From Terana coerulea (Eukaryota; Basidiomycota; Agaricomycetes; Polyporales; Phanerochaetaceae), in contig JAKOGH010000859.1 of the NCBI GenBank assembly GCA_024811115.1, forward strand, positions 30,562 to 94,561: a DNA stretch of 64,000 nt, in the 5' to 3' direction. The notes beneath the pieces were generated by a model. It was not told where the DNA came from. It saw only the letters and a program-made list of their open reading frames with translations, and did no database searches. Position 1 is the first letter of the stretch. Each line of letters starts with the position of its first letter. Shown here piece by piece: positions 36,286-49,940 of this stretch. A program made the position numbers and the translations under genes.

Positions 36286-38100
36286 ATGTCCCAACCGTCG
36301 GAACAGCACAAGGATCCGTCCTTTCAGTTCGAGGTCGAGGTGCACGACGAGGATGCATATGAGAAGGAGGAGCTTGGCTTGCCGGCCGATACACCCGCGG
36401 CGGTACCGTCAATATGCGGCCTGCCGCTGAAATACGTCTCGTACGTCCTCACGAGCTTGTGTCACTCGCCAATCGACGTCGGCGACGAGTCGTAACTGAC
36501 TCTCTCCTGTCTGATAGGCTTGTGACTCTGGCAGTCCAAAACGCGATGTTGACGCTTATCATGCACTATTCCCGCGTGTCCGCAGCGCCCTCCCAAACCT
36601 ACTCGGCCGCGGCCGCGGTACTCATGGTTGAACTACTCAAGGGCTCTATCTCACTGGCCGTCGCCTTCACGAGGCTTGATTCATACGCGCCCCAATACCA
36701 GCCGTTGGACTCTACCGGTTCACTCTTGAACCCATGGGTTCTGCTGTCGCGCTTCAGGAGATTGGGCAAGGAGGTTTTCCGCAGTGACTGCTGGAAGTTG
36801 TCGATACCCGCTATCCTATACGGTACGCTGCCAACATGTGATTGATTGGACACCCACTGAAAGATTTGCCCCAGTTATTCAAAATAATTTACAATTCGTG
36901 GCAGTCTCTAATCTCGAAGCGGCGACCTTCCAAGTCAGTTATCAAATGAAAATTCTCACTACCGCAGCCTTCTCCGTAGTCCTGCTGCGCAAGAAGCTCA
37001 GCCCCGTGAAGTGGCTTGCCCTGCTCTTCCTGGCCATCGGCGTCGGCATCGTCCAGATTCAGAGTGGATCGCACAAGGCGTCCGAGGACGCAGAGCACCA
37101 GATGAATGCCTTCAAGGGCTTCATGGCCGTCGTCGCGGCGTGCTTCACGTCTGGCCTTGCCGGCGTCTACTTCGAGATGGTGTTGAAGAACTCGCCCGGG
37201 GACCTGTGGGTCCGGAACGTACAGCTGTCGCTGTTCTCGCTGCTCCCGGCCCTTGTTCCCATTATCTTCTCGGGCTCATCAAGCACATCAACTTCGGGAT
37301 GGCTGAACACGAGCCTGTTCGCGAACTTTGGCGTATGGGCGTGGGCAACCGTGCTGACCCAGGTGCTGGGTGGCCTGCTCACTGCGCTGGTCATCAAGTA
37401 CGCGGACAACATCCTCAAAGGCTTCGCGACCAGTCTAAGCATCGTCATCTCCTTCCTTGCCTCCGTCGCGCTCTTCCACATCGAGATCACTGTCTCGTTC
37501 TTACTGGGCGCTGTCGTCGTGCTCGTCGCTACCTGGCTGTACAACCAACCGGACACGTCCTTTGTGACGAATGGTAGCGAAGGGTCGCGGGAATGTCGGA
37601 CGTGGAGCTGGCGGTGCCGCCGCCCGACGCTCAGCTCATCTCGGAACGCGTCCGCCCTCGAGCTTACGGGCGGAGCGCTGTCGCGCCGCGCCTCGACGTC
37701 CTCGCTGTCCTCGCTCGCCTCCTTCACGAACGCAGGCGCAGCGCCATCGCGCTTCCACCACGCGCCGTCCAAGTCGTTCCCCACGTCCCCGCTCGAGCGC
37801 GACGCGCCCATTCTCGGCGAGCCCCCGGAGCCGGCGTCCGCGAAGAAGCAGGGCCAGTTCTTCGCCGCGCCGCTGCGCGCGGGCAAGGCGCTCGCGCAGC
37901 CGCTGGCGCTCTTCCGCTCGGCGTCGTATGGCGGCCAGCTCCACGCGGACGGCGGGCAGGAGTACCAGCTGCTGGCCCAGAGCGCGTCGTACCCTGCCTC
38001 GCGGCCGGGCAGCTCCCTGGCGGCGTACCCCGGGTCGCGTCCACCCAGCTCCTTGAGCAGCTCCGCGCGGCCCTCCTTGGACCGGGCCCGTGCGTCATGA
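36286..38100 (+). CDS. Golgi nucleotide-sugar transporter, SLC35A (UDP-Gal/UDP-GlcNAc) type
   Basis: Antiporter that brings a UDP-sugar into the Golgi lumen in exchange for UMP. The cytosolic start is MSQPSEQHKDPSFQFEVEV. Segment 1 follows the first intron: LVTLAVQNAMLTLIMHYSRV. Family motifs are FVAVSNLEAATFQVSYQMKI, LTTAAFSVVLLRKKLSPVKW, GLAGVYFEMVLK and NVQLSLFSLLPALVPIIF. The last conserved stretch is YADNILKGFATSLSIVISFL. After TWLYNQPD a Ser/Ala/Pro-rich tail of about 180 residues extends to the stop, much longer than usual. At 37590-37665 the tail reads more naturally in the next frame (MSDVELAVPPPDAQLISERV) and then returns, so a pair of compensating single-base errors is possible. 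Two introns are clear. Choice between UDP-Gal and UDP-GlcNAc is open. Confidence 0.83.
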
Positions 38101-38580
38101 CCTCTGTGGGGCCGTGGTGGGGACTTGTTCTGAAATTTTCTGGGATGATTTCGAAAGACTTTCTAATTGATAATATGACTGTATCTTTATTGACGGTAGA
38201 TATCCCTTGACGTCTACTGTTTCGGATGTTGGACTGTATATAATCATTTCTCTGCTTCGCTTCTTTCTCTTCGCCTTTATTCACATTCCGACCAGCCGCC
38301 GTTCGCTGTGCCGTCTTCTTCCTTGTACTCTGGGTACTCAGATCTCAGAGCCAACTAGAAACCAACGATCGCTTTCTACAGATTAGAGTGATGAAACGGC
38401 TTGGGCCGCATGCGGTCGAACTGACTGAAGGCGTAAAGTTGCTCTATAGAGCGCAAACTGCTTCATTGAACAAAAGGTAACAATACAAAGTAAACGTCAA
38501 ACTCCACAAATACGGGCCAAGGTCATCAAGGAGTGCAGCCATCCAAGCCACAGTGGTACGAGCCATTGTACACAGTACGC
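38101..38580. other. Intergenic between convergent sugar transporter and peroxidase
   Basis: About 480 bases of shared 3' flank, AT-rich after 38140. No gene is seen. Confidence 0.5.
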
Positions 38581-40111
<1,531 letters not shown>

Positions 40112-40177
40112 GGTCGTTCTGGTAGAGGAGTGATGAAGGCGGGTGTCCTGAAGATTGTACGACCAATCGCGCACATG

Positions 40178-40184
40178 TTATATA
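40178..40184 (-). promoter_or_regulatory. TATA box of the lignin peroxidase gene
   Basis: TATATAA on the minus strand, 67 bases upstream of the ATG at 40109-40111, a usual distance for secreted peroxidase genes. Confidence 0.6.
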
Positions 40185-41909
40185 CCGTTGGGATTACCGC
40201 AGAAAGTGAGGATGGCGCTTGCCATCTGAACATGTCTGAACATAGCCGGCAGTAGGATGTGAGCGACACGATCCCGCAGGCCAATGAGCATACTCGCAAT
40301 ACACACCTGCGGGAGCAAGGGTGAGCATAGGAAAATTGCACTGGCCAGTACCAGGAGCTTGAGGAGCCATCTCAATACCTTCGACCCGAATGCAGTGTGC
40401 GAGTGGGAGGAGGGCACCAGCGGCGCTGTAGACGCGGAGCCGGGCGAAGGGATTCAGTCACAGTCATGTTATCCAATGTATTTGCCGTAGACATGTACTC
40501 ACAGGCTGCTCCTCCAATCCGGTGCCCACTACTTCGACTCCCGCGACAAACAAAACACACAGCCGCGGATGAAGTACGTTATGTGCAAAGAATCCTGAGG
40601 CTGGCGCGTCGACTGTTGTCGCGGCTCACTCCAAAGCAGAGCGCCAGATACACGCTCTTCGACGACAGCGTCCGGCCAATAGATCATGGCGTCTACAATA
40701 GTTGTGGGAGATCCTTCGTGTTAATAGTTGATGGGCCTTCCGACCATTCAGGCTCGTACTGTCGTTGAATGCAGTCAATTTCGGCTGTCGGGTGAATACG
40801 TGCGCCACTCACTCATGTCAATTGGGATTCAGAATGCCTAAACGTCTTGTAATTGAGGTCTGGAGAGAATCCAATTTCGGAACCGCCAACCGAAGGTCTT
40901 CCAGAAAATTACAGTACCGGTAAGTCTTCAGCCTGGGTCTCTCTACCGCCATCCCTTCTCCCGCTGGTGAATGCTTGTCATACAATTCGAACCACATAGC
41001 CTTTCCTGGCGTGGGACAATCCAACAACAGCGGACAGCTTACAGTGCCCGGAGCGTCTGGGTTCAACCAGATCAGTCTTGGCATCGAAGATCGAGAGTGG
41101 GTTTACTCACGATGCAGGGAACTCTTCCACAGCCGTCGACGGTCCGGAATCGAGCATACCATCCATTGCATCATGCACGTCCAAAAGATGGCAGTTAACT
41201 GCATGTCAGCCCCCGCTCCTCAAGGGTCCTAGGGCATAGTCGTGTAAGCCTTGAGTATGTGTCAGAGTAAGAATCGCTTTGGGCTACCCGAGATCCCAGA
41301 CGCACTACAAGCGCATACAGTCTGCGGAGCCGGGCGCGCCTGTAACGGAAAGACTTTCCGACCAGAAAGCTTTACTACGATTTGACCTGTGGAGCGCATG
41401 TCTTTATGAGCCAAAATGTTCCACACAGGTAGGAGTGTCATAAACTTGCCTGTCCTTCATAATAACATATGAGCGTAGGATTGTGCGTTGCATGGCAAAC
41501 TGTTGGACTTGTGACCTGCGTCGGGATCGTTAGACTGTCTTGTATCTGAACCACTGTCATACGGGTTCGGCAATATCAGCCACACTTGCTTTGCAGAGCA
41601 GCTTCCCTATGAACTCCAACTTGGCTGGGAAAGCTGTCATTATTTCCTATGAAAGTCCTTCGTTTATGATCTCAGCGACGCGCAAAGGTACAATTGAAAA
41701 ACGCGGTAAAAGAGGTTCGTAGTTGGAACCATGTTGATATAGATTTCGAATCTCCTGGGTGCGACTAATAAACAATCGCGGGCCGATATTGCGTTTCTAG
41801 AATCGTGAATACTATATTAGATGACCTGGGCAACAGCAAATACAGTAGCACTTACGTCAGTAGTAGCAGCATCCAGCTTTACTGGTGCATTGTAGCTTGC
41901 AATATGTCA
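40185..41909. other. Intergenic upstream of the lignin peroxidase
   Basis: About 1.7 kb. It contains a minus-strand open frame at 40818-41084 (88 codons, PRLIWLNPDAPGTVS and FELYDKHSPAGEGMA) that reads somewhat protein-like but matches nothing I know. The remainder shows no gene or repeat. Confidence 0.4.
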
Positions 41910-42877
41910 TCACGGTTTTCCAGAAATTCCCAAGTCTTTTGGAAAATCCTCCCACAGCTTTTTACATCCGACACGACTGTACGCCTGGGAAGCCCTCTTG
42001 CACCCCGGGCAAAACCCGCTCGAATGCGCCTACGGGAACATGGAAAGGATTTATGAACCCATCTTTGGCCTCAATCGTCCTAATCAGAGCGAGTCGTTGA
42101 ATGCTGCATTGGTCTTGCGAGAGGCACTCCCAGTTAGGCTTTCTCCCAGCTAAGAACAACTCGTCAAAAAAGAGAGGTCGAAACGTGAAGGCGCGTGCAG
42201 AAGATGAAAGCTTGGTTCTACCCCGCCAGAAGTGGTACAGAACCGACTCGGTGGGATGCGCCGCTTGCTCAAAGATCGCGAATGGTGGCGAAAGCGATGT
42301 ACATAACCGCACAATGGCCGCAGGAAAGAGAGATCGAGCAGCGGATTCTGCTACGTTTGCGAGGGCGATGAGCTCGGCAGGGCTGGTAAACAATCCCCCA
42401 GGCGGTCCATCGTTCATCAGCTTGTTATATCCTGCGAAAGTGACGGGAAAGAATTGAGCGAGCGAGCTGACTACACGGCCTCGGACGACGTCCGCTTGGT
42501 ATTTGGCACTTAGTCGGAGAACAGCGATGGCGACAGCGGAATCGTCAATGTGCGCTTGTGCTTGTCTGAAGAAACCGTAACTAGTTACGCCAGACGAAGC
42601 GGCGATTGGCATACAAGACTTACTCAACATCGTGTAGGGCCAGCAAGAAGTGGCGCGTCTCTTGCGCCGTGTCGCCCGCAAGCGCGACCAACGGGCAACC
42701 GTCATATGTCTCGCCATTCGCGGGCTGTGGTAGCGTGAAAAGGTCCTTGAAGAACGGCGAGTGTCTTGAGAGTATGCCAGAGTACACACGGAACAACGTG
42801 TTCTCTGCTCGAAGAACCACAGTCCCATCCTTGAACCACAGGTCTTCGCATCGTTCCAAGGCTGCGACTTCAGTCAT
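41910..42877 (-). CDS. BTB/POZ domain protein, paralogue 4
   Basis: Exon 1 starts MTEVAALERCEDLWFKDGTV, then LRAENTLFRVYSGILSRHSP, FFKDLFTLPQPANGETYDG, ending LLALHDVE at the shared phase-2 intron. Exon 2 has VLRLSAKYQADVVRGRVVSS, LANVAESAARSLFPAAIVRL and C-x5-C (CLSQDQC). The second half of the cysteine pattern (GFCPGCKRASQ) lies after a one-base frame break near 42027-42031. The end is KLWEDFPKDLGISGKP at the TGA 41910-41912. Reading on without correction gives a shorter, non-family end, so the break is likely an error. The upstream open frame to 43006 has no ATG, so the start at 42877 is chosen. It is separated from paralogues 1-3 by the GMC, transporter and peroxidase genes. Confidence 0.77.
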
Positions 42878-43146
42878 CTTTAGAGCCGCGAGGAGTTCCG
42901 GTGGAAGCACAAGAGTGTGGTACTCCCGCGTAGACACTAGACAGTGAGAGTCGACAGTCTTGAGCGTAGCAGAAGCAAGCAGTAAGAGTGTAAGAGATAG
43001 AAACAAGCGTCTAGCGAGACGCGTTCCATGCCACTGTTGATGTTATTCGAATTCCAATAGCGCCACTTGCGGATTTCCTTGGTTCATGAATGCATATGCG
43101 GTCGTAGTAGAACAGAATTACAGAGGGTGAGTAAACAAAGGTATGA

Positions 43147-44192
43147 CTACATTTGCGGCGGCATCGGGTGATACACAGGCAGTTGCCCGTCCACAGGCAC
43201 CTGCTTCACAGATTCAGCCATCTCGAAGAGCTCGTCCCAAGGAGCGAGCCAGAATAATCTCGGAAGCTGCGCCCACACTTTCGCGCGGCCCTCCGCAAAG
43301 TCCTTGTCCAACGCCGCCCGACACTTGTCGCAGAACGCCGTGAACGGGCTAGGCTTCACCAGCGGCATGAGCGGGAACACGGCACCGTCCCTGCGCACGA
43401 GCCGCTGCAGAAGCAGCAAGCGGGCGCGGTCGCACGTCGCCTGCGTTGCGCACTCGCTCGGGCGAAACATCCGCGGGAAGACGTGCTTGCGTGCCAGGCA
43501 GGATAGCTTCGCGCGGCCGCAGACGAGCGGGGCGGCCATGACGGTGTTCAGCGAGACGAGGCGTCCGTTGTGCGGGTAGTCTTCGTACGTCTCGTTGGCG
43601 CTGTCCATGTAGGCAAGTTTGGCGAGAGTAGCCGGAAGTAAGTACGGTGCGGCATATTCGACGACGTTTGCCAGTGCGGTGAGGTCTCCAGGATCATCGA
43701 AGCTGATACTGTTGGGCTTTGCGTTTTGCTGTGCGTCCCAGCCTGATAGGCTCATGGGTAGGCAAGGTTTCAGGATGGCGAGGACGCGCTGCTCGAGGTT
43801 TGAGGCGCCATATTTGTTACTCATCTTGAGCAACGCGATAAGAGTTTTGCAGTCGTCCATGACAGGATGTAGATATCTGAGCCACCACGTTTACGGTCTT
43901 GTAAGTCAGAAGAATTTTGGGTAGCAGCGGCTTACTCGTGAGTATAGATAGCCCACAAAAATATCCGTACGTCTTCCGCCAGATCATCGAGAACAACCAT
44001 GGGGCAATTGGCGTATGCTAATCCGTTGAATATCTGAACCTGGAAAAGTTGTTCGAAATCCGGTGCATGGGCCGTCAGAGTTCCCGAGTGTACGCGGAAC
44101 AGAGTATTTTCCGCTTGAAGGACGACGGATCCATCGGGGAACCAGAATTCTTGACAGCGAGTGTCCAGCGACATGGTCGGCATGGCGGGCAT
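43147..44192 (-). CDS. BTB/POZ domain protein, paralogue 5
   Basis: The most divergent copy. The ATG at 44190-44192 gives MPAMPTMSLDTRCQEFWFPD, then VVLQAENTLFRVHSGTLTAH and CPMVVLDDLAEDVRIFLWA, ending IYTHE at the shared intron. Exon 2 has LLKMSNKYGASNLEQRVLAI, LANVVEYAAPYLLPATLAKL and the cysteine pattern C-x5-C (CATQATC), 33 residues, C-x2-C (CDKC), then VWAQLPRLFWLAPWDELFEM. About 25 extra residues follow at the C-terminus. Other in-frame ATGs lie just inside (44183 and 44174), so the exact start is uncertain. The LSRHSPFF loop of the other copies is replaced by LTAHAPDFEQLF. The frame is intact. Confidence 0.78.
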
Positions 44193-44984
44193 GGCGTACG
44201 CGGGGGTAACCTGTTGCGGCCACTGGCGGTCCCCTGTTATATGTTGTCTTCTGCGAACTGTGGCCCGTAGTGCATATGTTGATGGGCCACCACATAAGCA
44301 ACAGCAACTGTTGCTGCTTAGTCTCACATAGCGAGGTGCAACCCACCAAGGCCACCCAGAATTATGCATAGATCCTGCACTCCCCCAAAAAGCAGACTCG
44401 CACCGGATCATTCTGTGAACAAGATATATTGAGAGGGGTGACTATGATTGGACAGATAAGTGTGCACAATAATGTGAAGACGTGTCGGTACACCAGGTGA
44501 CTGGTCGTTCCATGAGGGCTAAAGCCAGGAAGACCAGCCAAAGAGTGCGCCGTGGGGGTTCCTCTGAGGCAACTGGAGATGAAAGGTAGTCATCGCGAGC
44601 TAGGACGACCCAACATGTGGTATGGCAGCGCCTGGGTAGTTGTTAAAAGATGAGAAACCTTCGGTTGCGCGCTTATGGAGTCTTTGAAGTTCAGTTTAGG
44701 GCAGGCTGTTCTTGCTGCTGCAGGCAGCCTACCTCTTCGCTCCGTGAGTTATCTGATACTTGAATATTGGTCTCAAGTAAGTACATGTCGGTTCTTAGAA
44801 TCTATGTACATACAGCTCATATGGCTCCCAAGGACGCTGTGCTTAGACTCTCTTTCAGATCGAAATGAAGCATCTACAGTACTCGGTACTGTGTGAAAGT
44901 ATATTTGCGGCCGTCACGGATACAGGACCGTAAGCCACAGAGTCTCCACGGACCCACCGCTCACACAAGCCCGCACGCTGCACC
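44193..44984. other. Divergent region between BTB gene 5 and AKR gene 1
   Basis: About 790 bases containing both promoters. No gene or repeat is recognised. Confidence 0.5.
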
Positions 44985-46016
44985 ATGGCGCAGTCCGTCA
45001 CGCTCAACGACGGCACCCGCTTCCCCTGGCCCGTGTACGGCGCGGGCACCACGCTGCGCGACACCGACGCATGCGCGCCGGTGCGCGCGGCACTACAGGC
45101 GGGCTTCCGGCATGTCGACGGCGCGCAGATGTACGCAAACGAAGCTTCCGTCGGGCGCGCCGTCGCGGAGGCGGGTATCCCGCGCGCGGCGCTGTACGTC
45201 ACGACGAAGCTGCTGCCCGTGCCCGCGGGCGCGGCGGCGAAGGACACGCTCGCCGCGTCCTTGCGGGAGATGCAGCTGGACTACGTCGACCTGTTTTTGA
45301 TCCACGAGCCCGTCGGCCATGTGGATCTGAAGGCCGCATGGCGGGAGATGGAGAAGTGCCGGGCGTTGGGACTCGCGAGGAGCATCGGCGTGTCCAACTT
45401 CCGGATCCGAGACCTGGAAGAAATCCGCGACGATTCGACCTGCATACCAGCAGTAAACCAGGTCAGCGTGGTATTATTCACGCTTCTGTAGCTGCAGCTA
45501 ATGTGTCATGTGCGCAGATTGAGCTTCATCCGTACATCTATGAGGCCAGTAAGCCCGTCCTGAAATATATGCGGGAGCACAACATCCTCGCAACATCTTT
45601 CGGCGGGCTCACCCCTCTACGCGGGCGAAAGATGGGCCACTCGAGCCCGTTCTCCACGACATTGCCTCGCGCCTCAGCAAAGATACCGGCGAGACCGTCA
45701 CGCCGGCTCAAGTCTTGCACCTATGGCTGCGTAAGAAAGGCGTTCCTTACACAACGTGAGCTGCGCATGTCTTGACTACTCTCAATTCAACTGTGCGATT
45801 GACGAATATCACACGCTATAGGACAACACATAAGCCTGCACGCTTGAAGGAGTATTTGGAAGTTCAGACTCTTCCAAACATCTCCGATGAGGAGGAACTT
45901 CTGATAGACACTGCTGGTTCGTTGGTGCACCACCGATTCTTCGTACGCATAGTTTTCCATCCCTTCCTAACCTGTGCTCACCAATTACACAGTGCAAATA
46001 TCTCGACGAAGCTTGA
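44985..46016 (+). CDS. Aldo-keto reductase, paralogue 1
   Basis: NADPH-dependent reductase of aldehydes or ketones with an (alpha/beta)8 barrel. It starts MAQSVTLNDGTRFPWPVYGA. The catalytic tetrad is visible: Asp and Tyr in GFRHVDGAQMYANEASVGRA, Lys in ALYVTTKLLPVPAG, and His in YVDLFLIHEPVGHVDL. The signature GLARSIGVSNFRIRDLEEI follows. Three introns sit after PAVNQ, within PYTTT and after HHRFF, exactly as in the two copies downstream. The end is CKYLDEA at TGA 46014-46016. One missing G in the run 45623-45625 breaks the frame before AKDGPLEPVLHDIASRLS and is probably an error. It differs most from its paralogues in the loop HEPVGHVD. The substrate is unknown. Confidence 0.85.
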
Positions 46017-46271
46017 CATTATGTCATTAATTGCTAGTGCTACAGCGCGATTGAAATCAACGTAAATCAATCTGTTCCTGGGCGGGGGTATTATGGAATG
46101 AATATCCTACTCGATCTAGTGAGTCCGCGTGAGGTCATGCGCGGCGTAGGTATGTCGTGAGGAAAGCGGGCCCAAATTCTGAAGAGATTCTACAAAGCAA
46201 GACGAAGGAAAACAATACGACGGGATTCTAGAAAGTCCTTTGGGTGTTGTAGATATGAAGCAGCAAGCTCG

Positions 46272-48466
46272 TTATGAGCGCGCGTATTTGCTGGCCTTGC
46301 GGATGCGTTCGCCGTACTTCCAGAGCACCCACGGTCTATAGGAAGTATGTGAGCAACGTGGCCAAGATCCACGCGGAAAGGCGACCTACGCTGGACAGCC
46401 AATCACAATGGCGACCACGCCGAGGATGGAGTCGCCCTTGCCGTATCCGAGCGCTTTGTACATGGTCGGTGCAAAGAGCGGGAAGCCGAAGCCAGCACAG
46501 GATCGCAGGAACGTCACCGCGGCCAACGCTACTCAGCTCGATCAGCCACCTGTTCATGTTGGTCAAGAAGTGTAGAAATGCCTCACCTGACGCAGCGTGG
46601 AGGGTGAACGCGTCGATGACATAGGTCTGGATGCCTTGGAAATTAAGGATCGTGCCGGCACCCACGAACGCGATGCCCTATGGGTGAGGTTCGTCAGTCG
46701 CACATGCCAAGAATTAGACAGAAAGTTGAACGCACGATGTCAGGAACGATCCAGTGAACGTCCGAGCGTGCGGTCCAGCCGGTGAGGAAAAGCCCAATCG
46801 GGAGGCAGATGGTGCCAGGAACCATCGAAGCTGCATTCGAGTTTAGTGTTCTGAACGATGCCTGTGCGCGTAGCAATAACTCACGCAGACGATATTCCGG
46901 CCGGCCTTTCCCGCCATTCTTCTTGGTGAAGTGTATGTAGATCTTGTCCATGAAGCGTGCATTTAGCTGCGACGCGCCCGTGAGGCCGACGCCAAGTGCG
47001 AGGTAATTCAGCCCCGCAATCCCGACGCGTTCCTGGTAGATGCCCTCGAATATCGCAGGGATCGTGGTGAGAAACACTAAAATACGGCCCATGAGCACTC
47101 AACGCCTATACCGAATCGGTGAATAGACATACGATACAATAAGCCATAGATGAACGCCATATATGCGCCCAGGAAGCTGCACGATCGGCTCGGAAAAGAA
47201 CAGTTTGAACGGGCGCACGAGCGCCTTGCTGACGATCTGCTGCCAGCTGCGGTCTGCACCGTCGAACGCGGTGCGCACCGTGCGGGGGCCGCCTTTCTCG
47301 GGGTCGCGCGCCATCTGCTTGCGGATCTGGTTCGCCTTGCGCTCAAGCAGGATTGGCGCAAATGTCTCCTGCAGGAAAAAGAACCCGGCCACCTGGATGC
47401 CGGCGTCCACTATACTCGTCGACCAGAACTATGTATACAGGAATGCTTAAAACACAGTTGTTTGGTGAAGTGGAAGAGACATACCACCCAGCGCCAGGTC
47501 GACTTCTGTGCAATCCAGGCGCCTGCGAGGGGCCCCACGACCGGCCCCAGAAGCGGCGCGAGGGAATACAGCGCGACCGCCTGACCACGCTCTTCGGGCC
47601 GCCAGCAATCGCCTAAGACACCACCGCCGATCTGCATGAAACCACGGCACAGCATTAGCAAACTTGGAGGGAGGAATGAAGGTCTCGGCCGACGCACAGA
47701 GAGGGGGCGCTCCCGCCAAACCCGGCGAGCAGCCGGAAAGCGATAAGCTGGCCTTCGTTTTGCGCGAAGCCGCAGCCGAGGTTCCACGCTATGTTTGCAG
47801 ACACGTCAGTATGGACGTAACGCAAGTCAGTAGCAGCACGTACCAAGATACCACAAGTTCGCAATCTGGAGCACCCTTGAACGACCGTAAATCTCGCTGA
47901 GAGGGCCGAGTATTAGTGGGCCAAAGGCTGGTAGAGTTCAGCAACTGAACCAGAAGACGAGGAGTAACATGCCCACCGTACGCCAGGACAAAGATAGATG
48001 TTGTGAGTGCGATAACGACAGAGCTTGTGAGTCCAAATTGTTCCGCGAGCTGGTTTGTAGCAGGAGCTATCATGGAGGACGAGACGGGGCTAATGAACGT
48101 AAATGCGGACACAATAGCGGTTGCGGCCCATTTTCGTTTGAATGTCCAGCTATATGCGCTCCTGTTAGGCCGCTCCGGATTTTGAGACGACTGTAACGCA
48201 CTTTTGGGGTTCTCAGGGTCATTGGGACCTTCCCAATCTACCGTCAACACATCCGTCTGCTCTCCATTGCCCGTCTCCGTTCCACTGGCTGTCTCTCCTT
48301 TCGGGTACCGCTGTGGCACCGCCCGTTCAGACCTTGCCTCAGGGTCCGGGTCCTTGCTCGATTTCTCCTGGAGCGGTATATCCACCGGCTCATCGTGCAG
48401 CGTCGGCGTGTCCGATATCACTTCTTTTGACTGTCTCCTCGAATGTGCGCTCGAGTCGCCTGGCAT
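46272..48466 (-). CDS. MFS drug/H+ antiporter, DHA1 type (FLR1/TPO-like)
   Basis: Predicted 12-segment efflux pump. The long N-terminal tail starts MPGDSSAHSRRQSKEVISD and includes VDWEGPNDPENPKS, a hallmark of this group. Segment 1 is KRKWAATAIVSAFTFISPVS. Motif A is AFGPLILGPLSEIYGRSRVL. The antiporter motif C is YSLAPLLGPVVGPLAGAWIA. The second half includes GLLYRFSPIRY-like sequence split by introns, then LALGVGLTGASQLNARFMDK, PGTICLPIGLFLTGWTARSD and GAGTILNFQGIQTYVIDAFT. It ends WKYGERIRKASKYARS. Two single-base breaks are evident: a missing C on the coding strand at 47703-47707 (APLS) and an extra base near 47173 (VQLLGAY). It lies between AKR copies 1 and 2 and is convergent with copy 1. 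A link to AKR substrates is possible but not shown. Confidence 0.83.
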
Positions 48467-49940
48467 GATCGTCACGGTCGTCGTAAAAGTCGTGAAGAGG
48501 GAAAGTCTCGCACGGGCGGATGGGGTCACCCATCTGGGCTGCCTGTTTATATGGGCCGGATGAGAGGACGGGTTGGAGTGTGCCGCGGCGCGTGGCCGTC
48601 ATCCGTACATTGTAACAACGGGCGCTACTCCCAATCACCGCTAGCTTTCGCGCCTGCACATCGCACTCGTCGGATCGCCAACGACGTGCTTGGGCGCACG
48701 TAACTGACTTGGGCAGCGCAGCTTGCGTATATTTTTGCGTGAATTTTAGAGGGGAGGTAGGGAGGGGTGCCGCGCGAAGCCGGGTTTGTGGTGGAGGATT
48801 TTCGTGCTCGGCATCATCGGCACGGCGAGATTGAATTTGCAGCAACATCGCAAGAGGGCCATGATAACACAGAGCCTATCAGAGCTGAGTCATTAAAATG
48901 GTTGGAGCACTGCATGCAGCTGTGTAAGATAAGCTAAGACTAAGAAAATTTATATTAGTACTCATAGTGAGGGTACTCATAGGTATGCAGTCACCGCGCC
49001 GTTCACATGCTCATTTCCAGTCATCTCAAACCGAGTGAAGACCTCTCACTCGTCCGACGGCCGATGAGTCCGCCGCAGCGCTGTGGGAATGAGTGCGTCG
49101 CTTGCCTTTCTGTGCGCTTCTTACACCAGTGGCAAGCACACGATGTGGTGTGTGGTCATAGAAAGCGTAGAGGGCAGCTTAGACTGGTGAAGTGGCGGCG
49201 CGGTGACTGATGTGGTACTCCGCAAAATATTAGCAGAATGTGCTGCCACAGGCGCCTTGACTCTCACTTATTCATAGTGTCGGACATATGCGAAATATTG
49301 GTGATAGGATGAAAGGTGCGACGTTACAAGATTGGCCTGGACCGCACAGATTGGGTTCGTGAACAGTCAGCGAGCAGCGCAGTCTCGCAGCCGCCTGCGC
49401 CTACAAGGACCTACAAACGATCGAACGTTTCACCTGTCATCATGGCTTTGAGGGTCTAGACGATTCGAATGTAAGCACTTGGCCAGTAACCGAAAGGTAT
49501 CCTTCGTCTTGATTACAGAACTTCGCCATCCCTCGTTTGTCGGAGGTCACGGCAACATGGTAGTGTACCGTGCGCTCCGACAATCTTGAAATACGACAAG
49601 TAAATATATCTGGACCCTGCCGGCCGCGGTGATGACGCTCGCATGGCCCACGCTTCGCCGGATTCACTGTCACACTTTTCGGGGTGTGTGTAGCAACACA
49701 AGCGACAAGTACATACAGGACCCCACGTCTTTCGACAGACAAACGTCATTCCTCTCGCGCCATCGTGGTGATCCCCTCGGTGCATGACAAAGCCTATCTC
49801 GGGCAGCATCAGGCTCACATCCTCCCTCGCGATGCTCAGATTGCAGACACGCATATATCAAGCCAGCTGGGCTCCTTGCACGTTGCATCCTTTCACACCC
49901 TCACCTCTTGGCTTCAACCACCATCACACTCAGACGAATT
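48467..49940. other. Divergent region between MFS pump and AKR gene 2
   Basis: About 1.47 kb without a supported gene. Open frames overlap on both strands with no family resemblance. Both promoters must lie here. Confidence 0.5.

Noticed and set aside
37636..37944. Antisense gene over the transporter tail
   Set aside because: GC-rich sequence opens all frames here; no start context or family resemblance.
40818..41084. A minus-strand open frame reading PRLIWLNPDAPG
   Set aside because: Somewhat protein-like, but there is no good start or recognised family; left as intergenic with a note.
42878..43006. Signal peptide on BTB paralogue 4 (FLSLTLLLLASA)
   Set aside because: The upstream frame has no ATG, and the paralogues start at the equivalent of 42877.
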